Positions 36,525 to 44,169 of a DNA stretch of 64,000 nt are shown piece after piece (the first letter of the stretch is position 1; each line of letters begins with the position of its first letter). Source of the stretch: an uncultured Verrucomicrobiae bacterium (lineage in GTDB: Bacteria; Verrucomicrobiota; Verrucomicrobiia; Limisphaerales; UBA1096); NCBI GenBank assembly GCA_937770485.1, contig CALJHX010000003.1, forward strand, positions 124,415 to 188,414, read 5' to 3'. The translations under genes and the position numbers were made by a program. The notes under the pieces are model-generated. The model made no database searches, was not told the origin of the DNA, and saw only the letters and a program-made list of their open reading frames with translations.

Positions 36525-38116
36525 CTAAAACTGGACGATCCGGATGTTGCTGATGTCTGGGTCGGCCTCGAGTTCGGCGAGGCACTCGGCGCTTGGCACG
36601 CTATCGATGTTCAGCGCGGTCAGGGCTTCGCCGCCTTCGCGATCCCGCCCGAGGCTCATGTTGGCGATGTTGACGCCGTGATTGCCGAGCACGCTGCCCA
36701 AGTGCCCCACGATGCCGGGGCGATCCTTGTTGCTCATCATGAACAGGATGCCTTCCGGGACGATCTCGACCGGCTGGCTGTTGAGTCGGACGATGCGCGG
36801 ATGCTGCGCCAACCCAAAGAACGATCCGCCGACCGATACCTTTTCGCTCACCGGCCCATGCCCGGATATGAAGCCATTCCTTGAAGTCCACTTGCTCGCT
36901 GGACTTGATCTCCTCGACGATCGAGCCCGCGCTCCTTGGCCATGGCGCGGACGTTGACGAGGTTGACTTCCTCGCCCATGGCAGCCCCGAGAAATCCCTT
37001 GATGATGGCACGGGCGATGGGGTCACCGGGCAGTTCGGTGGCCAAGCCGCCGTAGGTGATGACCAGGCGCTCGGTGCCCGCTTGGCCAAGCCGCGACAGC
37101 AACAAGCCCATCCTTTCGCCCAAGCGCAAATACGGCTGCACCTTGGCCGAGGTTTGCGCGTCGAGGCTTGGCATGTTGATGGAGTTCATCAGGCTGCCGT
37201 GCAGCAAATAATCGGCGATGCCCTGCGCCACCTCGAGGCCGACGTTGTCCTGCGCCTCCGCCGTGCTTGCGCCGAGATGCGGGGTCAGGATGAGGTTTGG
37301 GCATTGGCGCAACGGCGAGTCGGCTGCCAGCGGCTCGGACTCGTAAACGTCCAGCGCCGCGCCGCCGATTTGCCCGGCTTGCAGTGCCTCGATCAAGTCG
37401 GCCTCGCTGACGATTCCGCCGCGGGCGCAGTTAAGCAGCCGTACGCTTGGCTTCATTTTGGCGAACGTCTCCTTGCTGAGCATGCCGCGCGTCTCGTCGG
37501 TCAACGGCATATGAACCGTGATGAAGTCCGCCGCCGCGTAAATTTCATCCAAACTGGACAGTTCCACCTGCAGCGCCTTGGCGCGGGACGGCGTGATGTA
37601 CGGATCGAAGGCCAGCACGCGCATGCCGAAGGCCACCGCGCGACGCGCCACCTCGCCGCCGATGCGGCCCATGCCCAGCACGCCGAGTGTCTTGCCGTAA
37701 AGTTCGACGCCTTTGAACGCCTTGCGGTTCCATTCGCCGGCGGCCATCGAGCCGTGGGCCTGCGGGATGTTGCGCGCGAGTGCCATCATCATCGAGAAGG
37801 TCAACTCGCAGGTGGCGATTGTGTTGCCGCCGGGAGTGTTCATGACGATCACGCCGTTTTGCGTGGCGGCCTCGATGTCGATGTTGTCAACGCCGACGCC
37901 GGCGCGGCCGACAATTTTCATGTTCGGCGCAGCCTCGAGTACGGCCTTGGTGACTTTGGTCTCGGAGCGGACAGCCATGGCTGAGACGTCGCCGACGAGT
38001 GGTAGTAGTTCCTTCTCCGAGTGGCAGCGGTCGAGCACGCTCACCTCAAGTCCTTCCTGTTGTTTCAGGAAGTCGATTCCGGTTTGGGAAATGGGGTCGC
38101 AGACAAGTACTTTCAT
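36525..38116 (-). CDS. serA: D-3-phosphoglycerate dehydrogenase SerA, two frameshifts near the 3' end
   Basis: SerA oxidises 3-phosphoglycerate with NAD in the first step of serine synthesis. The main frame from 38116 carries VGRAGVGVDNIDIEAA, the Rossmann motif GVLGMGRIGGEVARR, LNCARGGIV, the LDVYESEP block and LTPHLGAST (catalytic His), then the intervening domain up to NLVNVRAMAKERG. Near 36925 one extra base shifts to a second frame (IVEEIKSSEQVDFKEWLHIR). Near 36850 another extra base shifts to the third frame with the ACT regulatory domain (PEGILFMMSNKDRPGIVGHLG). Removing the two bases gives 529 residues, the standard length. Both breaks are single-base insertions in an essential-type gene, which favours sequencing error. 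Confidence 0.88.
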
Positions 38117-38137
38117 TTTGCTCGATTCAATTCAGCG

Positions 38138-38153
38138 GCGCTTGGCCAAGCGC
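38138..38153. repeat. 16-bp perfect palindrome in the thrS-serA gap
   Basis: GCGCTTGGCCAAGCGC, the longest fully symmetrical form of the iterated element, lies in the 39-base gap between thrS and serA. No T-run follows, so it is not a standard terminator. Confidence 0.85.
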
Positions 38154-38155
38154 AG

Positions 38156-39970
38156 TCAGCCTTCGCGGGTTTCGATTTTATTGAGCAAGTCGGCGATGAC
38201 TTCGTCCCGTGGCCTGGCCCCGAGATCGCCTTTACCGTGTTCGCGCACGGCGAGTTTGCCGGCTTCCTGCTCGCGTTGGCCAATGAGTAAAATAGTGTGC
38301 ACTCTGTCGGTTTCGGCGCGGCGAATCCGGGCTCCGATTTTGTCGGAAGTCGTGTCGATTTTCACGCGGACTCTGTGCTTCCGCAGTTCAGCGACGACGT
38401 CCTTGGCGTAGTCGACTTGGTCGTCGCCAAACGGCAGCAGTCGTACCTGTTCCGGTGCAAGCCAAAGCGGGAAGTTGCCGGCGTAGTGCTCGATTAAAAA
38501 GGCAATGAAGCGCTCGTGCGTGCCCAGCGGGGCACGGTGAATGCAGAGTGGCGTCTCGGTGGTGTTGTCGCGGGTTTTGAACTCGAGGCCGAAGCGCTTG
38601 GGTACGGCGAAGTCCACCTGGTTGGTGGCGATAGTGAATTCGCGGCCGGAGATGCTGTACACCTGCACATCGATCTTTGGCCCGTAAAACGCGGCCTCAT
38701 CCGGCACTTCCACAAAATCAACGCCCGACTCGACGAGCACCTGACGCACCATGTCCTCAGTTTGTATCCACAGGTCCGGTTCGCCGACGTATTTGTCGCC
38801 AAGCCGCTCGGCGCTGTGCGTGCTGAAGCGCATGCTGAATTTGTTGAACCCGAAAATCTTGAAATACTTGAGGTACATCTCGTTCACAGCGCGGAATTCG
38901 TCGGCAAACTGCTCTGCTGTGCAGTAAATATGTGCGTCGTTCATCTGCATCGAGCGCACGCGCATGAGACCCATCAGTTCGCCGGAGCGCTCGTAGCGGT
39001 AACAGGTGCCATACTCGGCCAGGCGCAGTGGCAGTTCCCGGTAACTGCGTGGCACTGCCGAGAAAATCTTGTGGTGATGCGGGCAGTTCATCGCCTTGAG
39101 ATAGATGCGGTCGGTCGGCTTGTCCGGGTCGTCATCCTTGAGTTCCATCGGCGGGAACATGCTCTCGGCATAGTAGGGGAGATGGCCGGAAGTCTTGTAC
39201 ATGCTTTCCCTGGCCAAGTGCGGCGTGCGCACGCGCTCGTAGCCTGCCTCGAACTCCGTCTCCTTGGCCAGTTTCTCCAATTCTTCGATCAGCACCGTGC
39301 CCTTGGGCAGCCAGAGCGGCAAGCCGGGGCCGACGTCGTCGTCGAACGCGAACAACTGCATCTCGCGGCCGATCTTGCGGTGGTCCCGCTTGCGCGCCTC
39401 CTCCTGCGCCACGAGCCACTCGTTGAGCTGCGTCTTGTTCGGAAACGCGGTGCCGTAAATGCGTTGCAGTTGCGGGTTGTTCTCGTTGCCGCGGTAGTAG
39501 GCGGCGGCGACGCGGAGCAGTTTGTAGGCCTTGGCGTTGCCGGTGCGCATGACGTGAGGCCCGGCGCAGAGATCGACGAACTCGCCGTTCTGGTAGAATG
39601 AAATCTCCTCGCCCTCGGGGATGTCGGCCAGGCGCTCGACCTTGTACGTTTGGCCGCGTTCCTCAAAAAAAGACCTGGCCTCGTCGCGGGTTTTTGAGGA
39701 GCGCTCGAACGTCTGGTTTTCCTTCACCACCTTTTTCATTTCGGCCTCGATGGCCTCGAAGTCCTCGGGCGAAAACCGGTGGTCAAGGTCGAAGTCGTAG
39801 TAGAATCCCTCGGCGGTCGGCGGGCCGATGTCGAGCTTGGCCTTTGGCCAGAGGCGCAGTACGGCGGTGGCGAGTACGTGGGCGCAGGAGTGCCGCAGGC
39901 GCTCGAGGTCACTCATCTGGTGCCGTTGATCAAGCGACTTACGTTCCACGTCGTGTTTGGCTGCTTCCAT
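38156..39970 (-). CDS. thrS: Threonyl-tRNA synthetase
   Basis: 604 residues. The N2 editing domain comes first, with HSCAHVLATAV (the HxxxH zinc/editing motif) at about 27. The catalytic core has motif 2-type RYERSGELMGLMRVRSMQMNDAH, the zinc ligand MNCPHHHKIF, and ETPLCIHRAPLGTHERF as motif 3. The anticodon-binding domain (RLLPFGDDQVDYAKDVV) follows. The N-terminal TGS domain of most bacterial ThrRS (about 60 residues) is absent: only about 20 residues precede the editing domain. The start at 39970 is an ATG and no upstream extension looks coding. It charges tRNA-Thr and edits mischarged serine. It lies between jag and serA on the minus strand. Confidence 0.94.
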   Translation of the reverse strand: MEAAKHDVERKSLDQRHQMSDLERLRHSCAHVLATAVLRLWPKAKLDIGPPTAEGFYYDFDLDHRFSPEDFEAIEAEMKKVVKENQTFERSSKTRDEARSFFEERGQTYKVERLADIPEGEEISFYQNGEFVDLCAGPHVMRTGNAKAYKLLRVAAAYYRGNENNPQLQRIYGTAFPNKTQLNEWLVAQEEARKRDHRKIGREMQLFAFDDDVGPGLPLWLPKGTVLIEELEKLAKETEFEAGYERVRTPHLARESMYKTSGHLPYYAESMFPPMELKDDDPDKPTDRIYLKAMNCPHHHKIFSAVPRSYRELPLRLAEYGTCYRYERSGELMGLMRVRSMQMNDAHIYCTAEQFADEFRAVNEMYLKYFKIFGFNKFSMRFSTHSAERLGDKYVGEPDLWIQTEDMVRQVLVESGVDFVEVPDEAAFYGPKIDVQVYSISGREFTIATNQVDFAVPKRFGLEFKTRDNTTETPLCIHRAPLGTHERFIAFLIEHYAGNFPLWLAPEQVRLLPFGDDQVDYAKDVVAELRKHRVRVKIDTTSDKIGARIRRAETDRVHTILLIGQREQEAGKLAVREHGKGDLGARPRDEVIADLLNKIETREG

Positions 39971-39983
39971 TATTTTGTGCGGT

Positions 39984-39999
39984 GCGCTTGGCCAAGCGC
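39984..39999. repeat. 16-bp perfect palindrome in the jag-thrS gap
   Basis: The same 16-base palindrome GCGCTTGGCCAAGCGC as at 38138, here 14 bases upstream of the thrS start in the 100-base gap after jag. It could affect thrS mRNA leader folding; no T-box was seen. Confidence 0.85.
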
Positions 40000-40070
40000 C
40001 ATTGACTCCCTGCGGAGTGCTCGGAGGTTAGGAACTTGCCGGGCAAAGGGCAATGATTAGCTTGGGTCGG

Positions 40071-40532
40071 CTAGTTTTTGGATCGGAGGATGATGGCCTT
40101 GTCATGGGTGCCGTCGACCTCGACGCTCTGCGTTTCAATATCCGGATCGTCCTTCAGGGTGTTGTGGATGATTCGGCGGGCGTATGAGTTCATGGGTTCC
40201 AGTTCGACGATGTCGCCCCAGCGGCGGACTTGCTCGGCCGCTTTTTTCGCCTTGTCGACCAGTTTGTCATCCTCGCTGAATCGGTATCCGCCCACATCGA
40301 GCTGCACTTTCTCGGCATTTTCGTTGTGCTGAAACAGCATGCGATTGATGATGTATTGCAGGTCGAGCAACGTCTGGCCCTTGCGGCCAATGAGTCGCTC
40401 GGAATCATCGGCTGTCTTGAGGTCCAGTACCTTGCTGCCTTCTGTTATTTTTTCCTCGATGGTCACTTGGTAGCCGAGCTTGTTCAGCAGGGACTCGAGC
40501 AGGATCTTGGGGTCTTGTGCGGTTGTACTCAT
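40071..40532 (-). CDS. jag: Jag/KhpB-like RNA-binding protein (KH and R3H domains)
   Basis: 153 residues. A KH domain with the GxxG loop region (ERLIGRKGQTLLDLQYIINRML) at about 45-70 is followed by an R3H domain (MNSYARRIIHNTLKDDPDIETQS) at about 112-140. The longer Jag N-terminal domain is missing, as in many short bacterial forms. Jag-type proteins bind RNA and influence cell division and envelope growth. Its position directly after yidC (14 bases) is the classical rpmH-rnpA-yidD-yidC-jag order. The C-terminus KAIILRSKN is typical. Confidence 0.92.
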   Translation of the reverse strand: MSTTAQDPKILLESLLNKLGYQVTIEEKITEGSKVLDLKTADDSERLIGRKGQTLLDLQYIINRMLFQHNENAEKVQLDVGGYRFSEDDKLVDKAKKAAEQVRRWGDIVELEPMNSYARRIIHNTLKDDPDIETQSVEVDGTHDKAIILRSKN

Positions 40533-40546
40533 GGTATGGTTGGTAA

Positions 40547-42379
40547 TTATTTCTTGCGCTTGCGTTTGTTTTTTATCGGCTTTGCCAAGGGCGAGTCTGC
40601 GCTTTTCAACGGCGCTTCAACGACGATGTTTTTTGTGAGCTTGGTTTGCAGAATGCTGAGCATGTTCTGCACCGTCCAGTAAAGCGTTAAGCCGGCGGAG
40701 AAGTTGTACAGGATCACGATGAACATGAGCGGCATGTACTTCATGATTTTTTGCTGCGTCGCGTCTGCGGTGGGGGAGACAGGGGTCATGCGAGCCTGCA
40801 ATATCATGGTCACGCCCATGATCATCGGCAGCGGGTTGATTGGGAATCCGGCGATGTGAGCGACGGTGTCGGACTGCGACAGGTCGCAGGCCCAGAGGAA
40901 TTGCGCCCCTCGCAACTCTACGGCACTCCGCAGCATGGTGAAGAATCCGAAGAACACCGGGATCTGGATCAGGATCGGCAGGCAGCCGCCCAGGGGGTTG
41001 ATCTTGTGTTCGCGCATGAACTCCATGATCCGCTTGTTCATCTTCTGCGAATCGTCCTTGTACTTTTCGCGGATCTCAGCCATATGCGGTTGATAGGCGG
41101 CCATGCGTTTCATGGAAACTGTGCTGGCCCGGGTGAGAGGCCAGAACAGAAGCTTGATGATGATGGTGATTACTATAATGCAAAGAGCGTAACCAAGCCC
41201 GAAGCTGTTGTGTATGCCGGACATGGCCCACAGTAGAATCTTTGCAAAGTAGCCAAAGAAACCGTCAAATCCCATGACCGAATCGATCGAGTTCTCGTAG
41301 GTTAGTGCGTGCGCCTCGAGGAGGCGGTATTCCTTGGGGCCTGCATAGGTGGTGAATTGCTTTACGACACTCTCACCGGGTTTTAACACCTGGGAGTTAA
41401 ACTCCAAGGCGGCCAAGATTCCAGTATCATTGACGAATTGCTCGTGCTCATCCTGCGGCTCGTTCGGCAGGCGGTGGTTGGCTGTAGTTGTTGAGTAAAC
41501 GCGGGCCCCGGATAATGCCTCTGTCGACATCTCTGGGGCGGGCATGGTGGTCATTGCGAAAAACCGGTTGTGAATCCCGACCCACTTGATTGGTTGCCCT
41601 GCCGACCTGAACTCGGTACGTGGCGTTCCGGGGATGCAGCCCAAGGTGCTGTTCGTAAACCAACTCTCGTCGATGTCCTCCATGTCCTCTCCGTTGTGCC
41701 ATTGGGCGCCCCAGACCGGATAACTCTCCTCGGACTGAAGCGGCATGGAGGTGCCCAGCATCAGTTTCCATGGCTGCACCGCAACCGGCTCCGACATCGA
41801 GTTGGCCAGTGTGATTTTGGAGTGCAGAAGATAATTCGTTCCGGCGCTGAACTCCTTGGTGATGCGTATGCCGGCTTTGTTTGTGGACACCATTGTAACG
41901 AGGCTATCATCGGCGGTAATAGAAAACTCCGAGTCATCGATGCCCTTGAGCGCAAACAGGGGTAACGCCACCCCATGATTGAGTATGATGGGTTTTGAAA
42001 CGACATCTCCGTTGTTCGTGTCCCATAGCAAGTCAACATTATCGCCAAGGACCACGTGCGGTTTTTTGAGTTCCACGGTTTTCAATCCGCCCTCGGAGGT
42101 GAATATGTAGGAGGATCCTTCACTCTCGAGTATTGATATTTTCGGAGAGTCCAGCTTAACAGGTGCTTGAAAATCAGAACTGAATGTTCCCCGTGAGGGC
42201 GGCGCCTGTTGAAACGGAGCAGTATTGGGGGCGTTCGTCTGTCCGGCGACCTGGGCCGGGGCGGCGTTGGTGGGTTGAATGGGCTGCGGCGGGGTGGGGG
42301 AGATTTTCTCCATCAGCGCGGGCCAGGTGAACAGGAGAATCACGCAGATGGTGACAACGATGACTGAGGTGCGATCCAT
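40547..42379 (-). CDS. yidC: Membrane protein insertase YidC
   Basis: 610 residues. An N-terminal membrane helix (VIVVTICVILLFTWPAL) is followed by a Pro/Thr/Gln-rich linker and a large periplasmic beta-sandwich (about 85-370). The Oxa1-like insertase core comes last, with GYALCIIVITIIIKLLFWPL, the cytoplasmic hairpin QPHMAEIREKYKDDSQKM, NPLGGCLPILIQIPVFFGFF and a final helix pair. The conserved groove arginine lies in PLTRASTVSMKRM. The C-terminal tail is strongly basic (KPIKNKRKRKK), consistent with ribosome contact. It inserts inner-membrane proteins with or without SecYEG. It lies 9 bases downstream of yidD. Confidence 0.95.
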   Translation of the reverse strand: MDRTSVIVVTICVILLFTWPALMEKISPTPPQPIQPTNAAPAQVAGQTNAPNTAPFQQAPPSRGTFSSDFQAPVKLDSPKISILESEGSSYIFTSEGGLKTVELKKPHVVLGDNVDLLWDTNNGDVVSKPIILNHGVALPLFALKGIDDSEFSITADDSLVTMVSTNKAGIRITKEFSAGTNYLLHSKITLANSMSEPVAVQPWKLMLGTSMPLQSEESYPVWGAQWHNGEDMEDIDESWFTNSTLGCIPGTPRTEFRSAGQPIKWVGIHNRFFAMTTMPAPEMSTEALSGARVYSTTTANHRLPNEPQDEHEQFVNDTGILAALEFNSQVLKPGESVVKQFTTYAGPKEYRLLEAHALTYENSIDSVMGFDGFFGYFAKILLWAMSGIHNSFGLGYALCIIVITIIIKLLFWPLTRASTVSMKRMAAYQPHMAEIREKYKDDSQKMNKRIMEFMREHKINPLGGCLPILIQIPVFFGFFTMLRSAVELRGAQFLWACDLSQSDTVAHIAGFPINPLPMIMGVTMILQARMTPVSPTADATQQKIMKYMPLMFIVILYNFSAGLTLYWTVQNMLSILQTKLTKNIVVEAPLKSADSPLAKPIKNKRKRKK

Positions 42380-42388
42380 GAAAATTGA

Positions 42389-42640
42389 TTAACGGGCTAG
42401 CTTGGCCGGGACGGGGTCGTGCCCGCAGTCGCCCCAGGGGTGACAACGCAACAGCCTCCGTAGGCCAAGCCAAGTGCCACGAAAGGCGCCGTGCGTGCGC
42501 ACCGCGTCGAGTGTGAATTCCGAGCAGGTCGGCGTGAACCGGCACGAGCCGCCCGGCCCGAAAAGGACATTCTTAATCGGCGAAAGAACCAGCCGATAAA
42601 ACCGAAGCAGCAACACCAAAAAATGTTGGGCGGGATTCAT
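42389..42640 (-). CDS. yidD: Membrane protein insertion efficiency factor YidD
   Basis: 83 residues from the ATG at 42640, one base after the rnpA stop; a longer start inside rnpA is unlikely. It has the family pattern RFYRLVLSPIKNVLFGPGGS, CRFTPTCSEFTLDAVRTHGA and RRLLRCHPWGDCGHDPVP with its conserved cysteines. YidD is a small membrane-associated helper of YidC. Its place between rnpA and yidC confirms the call. Confidence 0.93.
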   Translation of the reverse strand: MNPAQHFLVLLLRFYRLVLSPIKNVLFGPGGSCRFTPTCSEFTLDAVRTHGAFRGTWLGLRRLLRCHPWGDCGHDPVPAKLAR

Positions 42641-42641
42641 T

Positions 42642-43040
42642 CTAAAGGGCAGCGGCGTAAACGGGTGCCGCATCAGCCGGCAATAACGCCGCCTTTTTAA
42701 GCAGCGTGAGAAAATGACGTTCCACCGAGTGAAACCCCCTGCCGACGATTGAGCGGCGGGCGACCAGTACCAAGTCCACCGGCTGGAGAAGTTCGTGTTG
42801 GTGCAGGCGGAAACATTCCCTCATGAGACGGCGGGCACGGTTGCGAATGTGCGCCTTGCCGATGCGCCGACTGGTGATCACGCCAAGCCGCGATGGGGCG
42901 TCGGGCGTGAGGCTTTGCCAGTTGGCCAGCATGCAGCCCTTGGCCAAGCGAGAGCCGCGTTCCCGGTTCTCCCGGAAATCAGCGCTGGCTTGGATTCGGC
43001 TGAACTTAGGAAATCGCGCGAGTTGGCCGGAGGCCGTCAT
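42642..43040 (-). CDS. rnpA: Ribonuclease P protein component
   Basis: About 132 residues from the ATG at 43040; a longer frame back to 43223 overlaps rpmH and is rejected. The protein has the RNR signature IRNRARRLMRECFR, the FSRIQASADFRENRERGSRL start typical of RnpA, and GVITSRRIGKAH before the signature. It binds the RNase P RNA and helps it remove 5' leaders from tRNA precursors. It lies 17 bases after rpmH. The RNA component gene is not in this window. Confidence 0.92.
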   Translation of the reverse strand: MTASGQLARFPKFSRIQASADFRENRERGSRLAKGCMLANWQSLTPDAPSRLGVITSRRIGKAHIRNRARRLMRECFRLHQHELLQPVDLVLVARRSIVGRGFHSVERHFLTLLKKAALLPADAAPVYAAAL

Positions 43041-43057
43041 GCGTGCTGGAAAGGCCG

Positions 43058-43195
43058 TCAGACGACGGTGAGTCGGGCGCGGCCACGGGCGCGGCGACCG
43101 GCCAAAATCTTGCGACCTGCCTTGGTGGCCATGAGTGCGCGGAAACCGTGCCTGCGCTTGCGTTTGATATTCGACGGCTGGAATGTCTGCTTCAT
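43058..43195 (-). CDS. rpmH: Ribosomal protein L34
   Basis: A 45-residue frame with an ATG at 43195 and TGA at 43060-43058. It reads [20 protein letters not shown], then [20 protein letters not shown], matching L34 throughout. It heads the rpmH-rnpA-yidD-yidC-jag cluster. In many bacteria dnaA is divergent from rpmH; here the divergent gene is miaE instead. Confidence 0.96.
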   Translation of the reverse strand: MKQTFQPSNIKRKRRHGFRALMATKAGRKILAGRRARGRARLTVV

Positions 43196-43302
43196 TTGAT
43201 TCTAAAAAATACGGCCCTTGCAAAGGGAACGATGTTGTTTAACTGAAAATGCACCGTAAAGTGCGCCCCTTTCCTCCCACCTTTTCGTCAAAAAGGGCGA
43301 GA

Positions 43303-43330
43303 AACTTAACAATTACCCGCCGACTGTCAA
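43303..43330 (-). promoter_or_regulatory. rpmH: Candidate rpmH promoter
   Basis: A perfect TTGACA (-35, 43330-43325 on the minus strand) is followed after 16 bases by TAAGTT (43308-43303), a 3/6 match to a -10 box. It sits about 110 bases before rpmH in an AT-rich intergenic region of 257 bases. Confidence 0.35.
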
Positions 43331-43452
43331 GCACCGGCAAGACGTTGTGTAGAGAAAATTGCGTAATAGTCGGCACAAACGACGGTTTATGCTGCCAAAA
43401 AACTGTTTTTCACTTACTGTCTTGCCCCAAAATTGAGCTTTTTGCTAATTAA

Positions 43453-44025
43453 ATGTTGATGCTCCGAGCCAAGCCGCCCGAGTCGTGGCTGCCCAAGGTC
43501 ATGGCAAACCTCGACGCCGTGTTGGTGGATCACGCCCATTTGGAGCGCAAAGCCGCCAATTCAGCCTTGTCGCTCGAGCGTTATCAGGAGCTTTTCGGCC
43601 GGGTCTCCGAGCTCAACGCCATCGCCATCGAGGAGCTCGAGCATTTCCAACTCGTGCTCGATATCCTCGCCGAGCGGGGCGTGCCGTTCAGCGCGCCCAT
43701 CTCCAGCCCGTGGATTTCCGGCCTAATGGGCAGCATCCGCAAGGGCCGCCGCGAGCAAGTGATCGATCATCTGCTCTGCGCCGCGCTAATCGAGGGGCGA
43801 AGCTGCGTGAAATTCCAGTTGCTCGCCGACGCGCTTGGCCAAGTCGATGCGCTGTTGGCCAAGTTTTACGCCGATTTAGTTGAGTCCGAGGGCAACCACT
43901 ACGCCGCGTACCTGCTCATGGCCAAGGAGATTGACGAGCCGGAAGCCAACAGCCGCCTCGACTACTACCTCGACCTCGACGCCGAACTCGTCCAGCAGGC
44001 CAGCGACCTCCCCATCCTCCACTAA
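43453..44025 (+). CDS. miaE: tRNA-(ms2io6A)-hydroxylase MiaE
   Basis: 190 residues, all helical, matching MiaE. Carboxylate and histidine ligands for a di-iron centre are visible: DHAHLERKAANSAL at about 27, EELEHFQLVLDIL at about 60, EGRSCVKFQLLA at about 113, and ESEGNHYAAYLLM at about 143. MiaE hydroxylates the isopentenyl group of ms2i6A37 in tRNAs, using oxygen, so it implies aerobic or microaerobic life. It is divergent from rpmH. Two palindrome copies (43835 and 43855) are inside the gene, 20 bases apart, encoding LGQ and LAK. A second in-frame ATG lies two codons downstream. Confidence 0.9.
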   Translation: MLMLRAKPPESWLPKVMANLDAVLVDHAHLERKAANSALSLERYQELFGRVSELNAIAIEELEHFQLVLDILAERGVPFSAPISSPWISGLMGSIRKGRREQVIDHLLCAALIEGRSCVKFQLLADALGQVDALLAKFYADLVESEGNHYAAYLLMAKEIDEPEANSRLDYYLDLDAELVQQASDLPILH

Positions 44026-44169
44026 TCGCCGCTTGGCCAAGTGGCTTCGATTCGGAGGGGAGGGAGGAGTTCCACCTCGGTCAATGTAAATTTGAAATAA
44101 CTGGTGCGTGCCCCTCCCACGATTTCGGCTTGCATTCACCTAGGTTTGGTTGATGTTTCTCCAAAACCT

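Noticed and set aside
36881-37984. A 367-codon + frame
   Set aside because: It is the complement of serA, whose minus-strand protein is recognised in detail.
38516-39601. A 361-codon + frame
   Set aside because: Antisense to thrS.
43196-43452. Possible replication origin beside rpmH
   Set aside because: No DnaA boxes (TTATCCACA-like) or repeated AT-rich 13-mers were found by eye.
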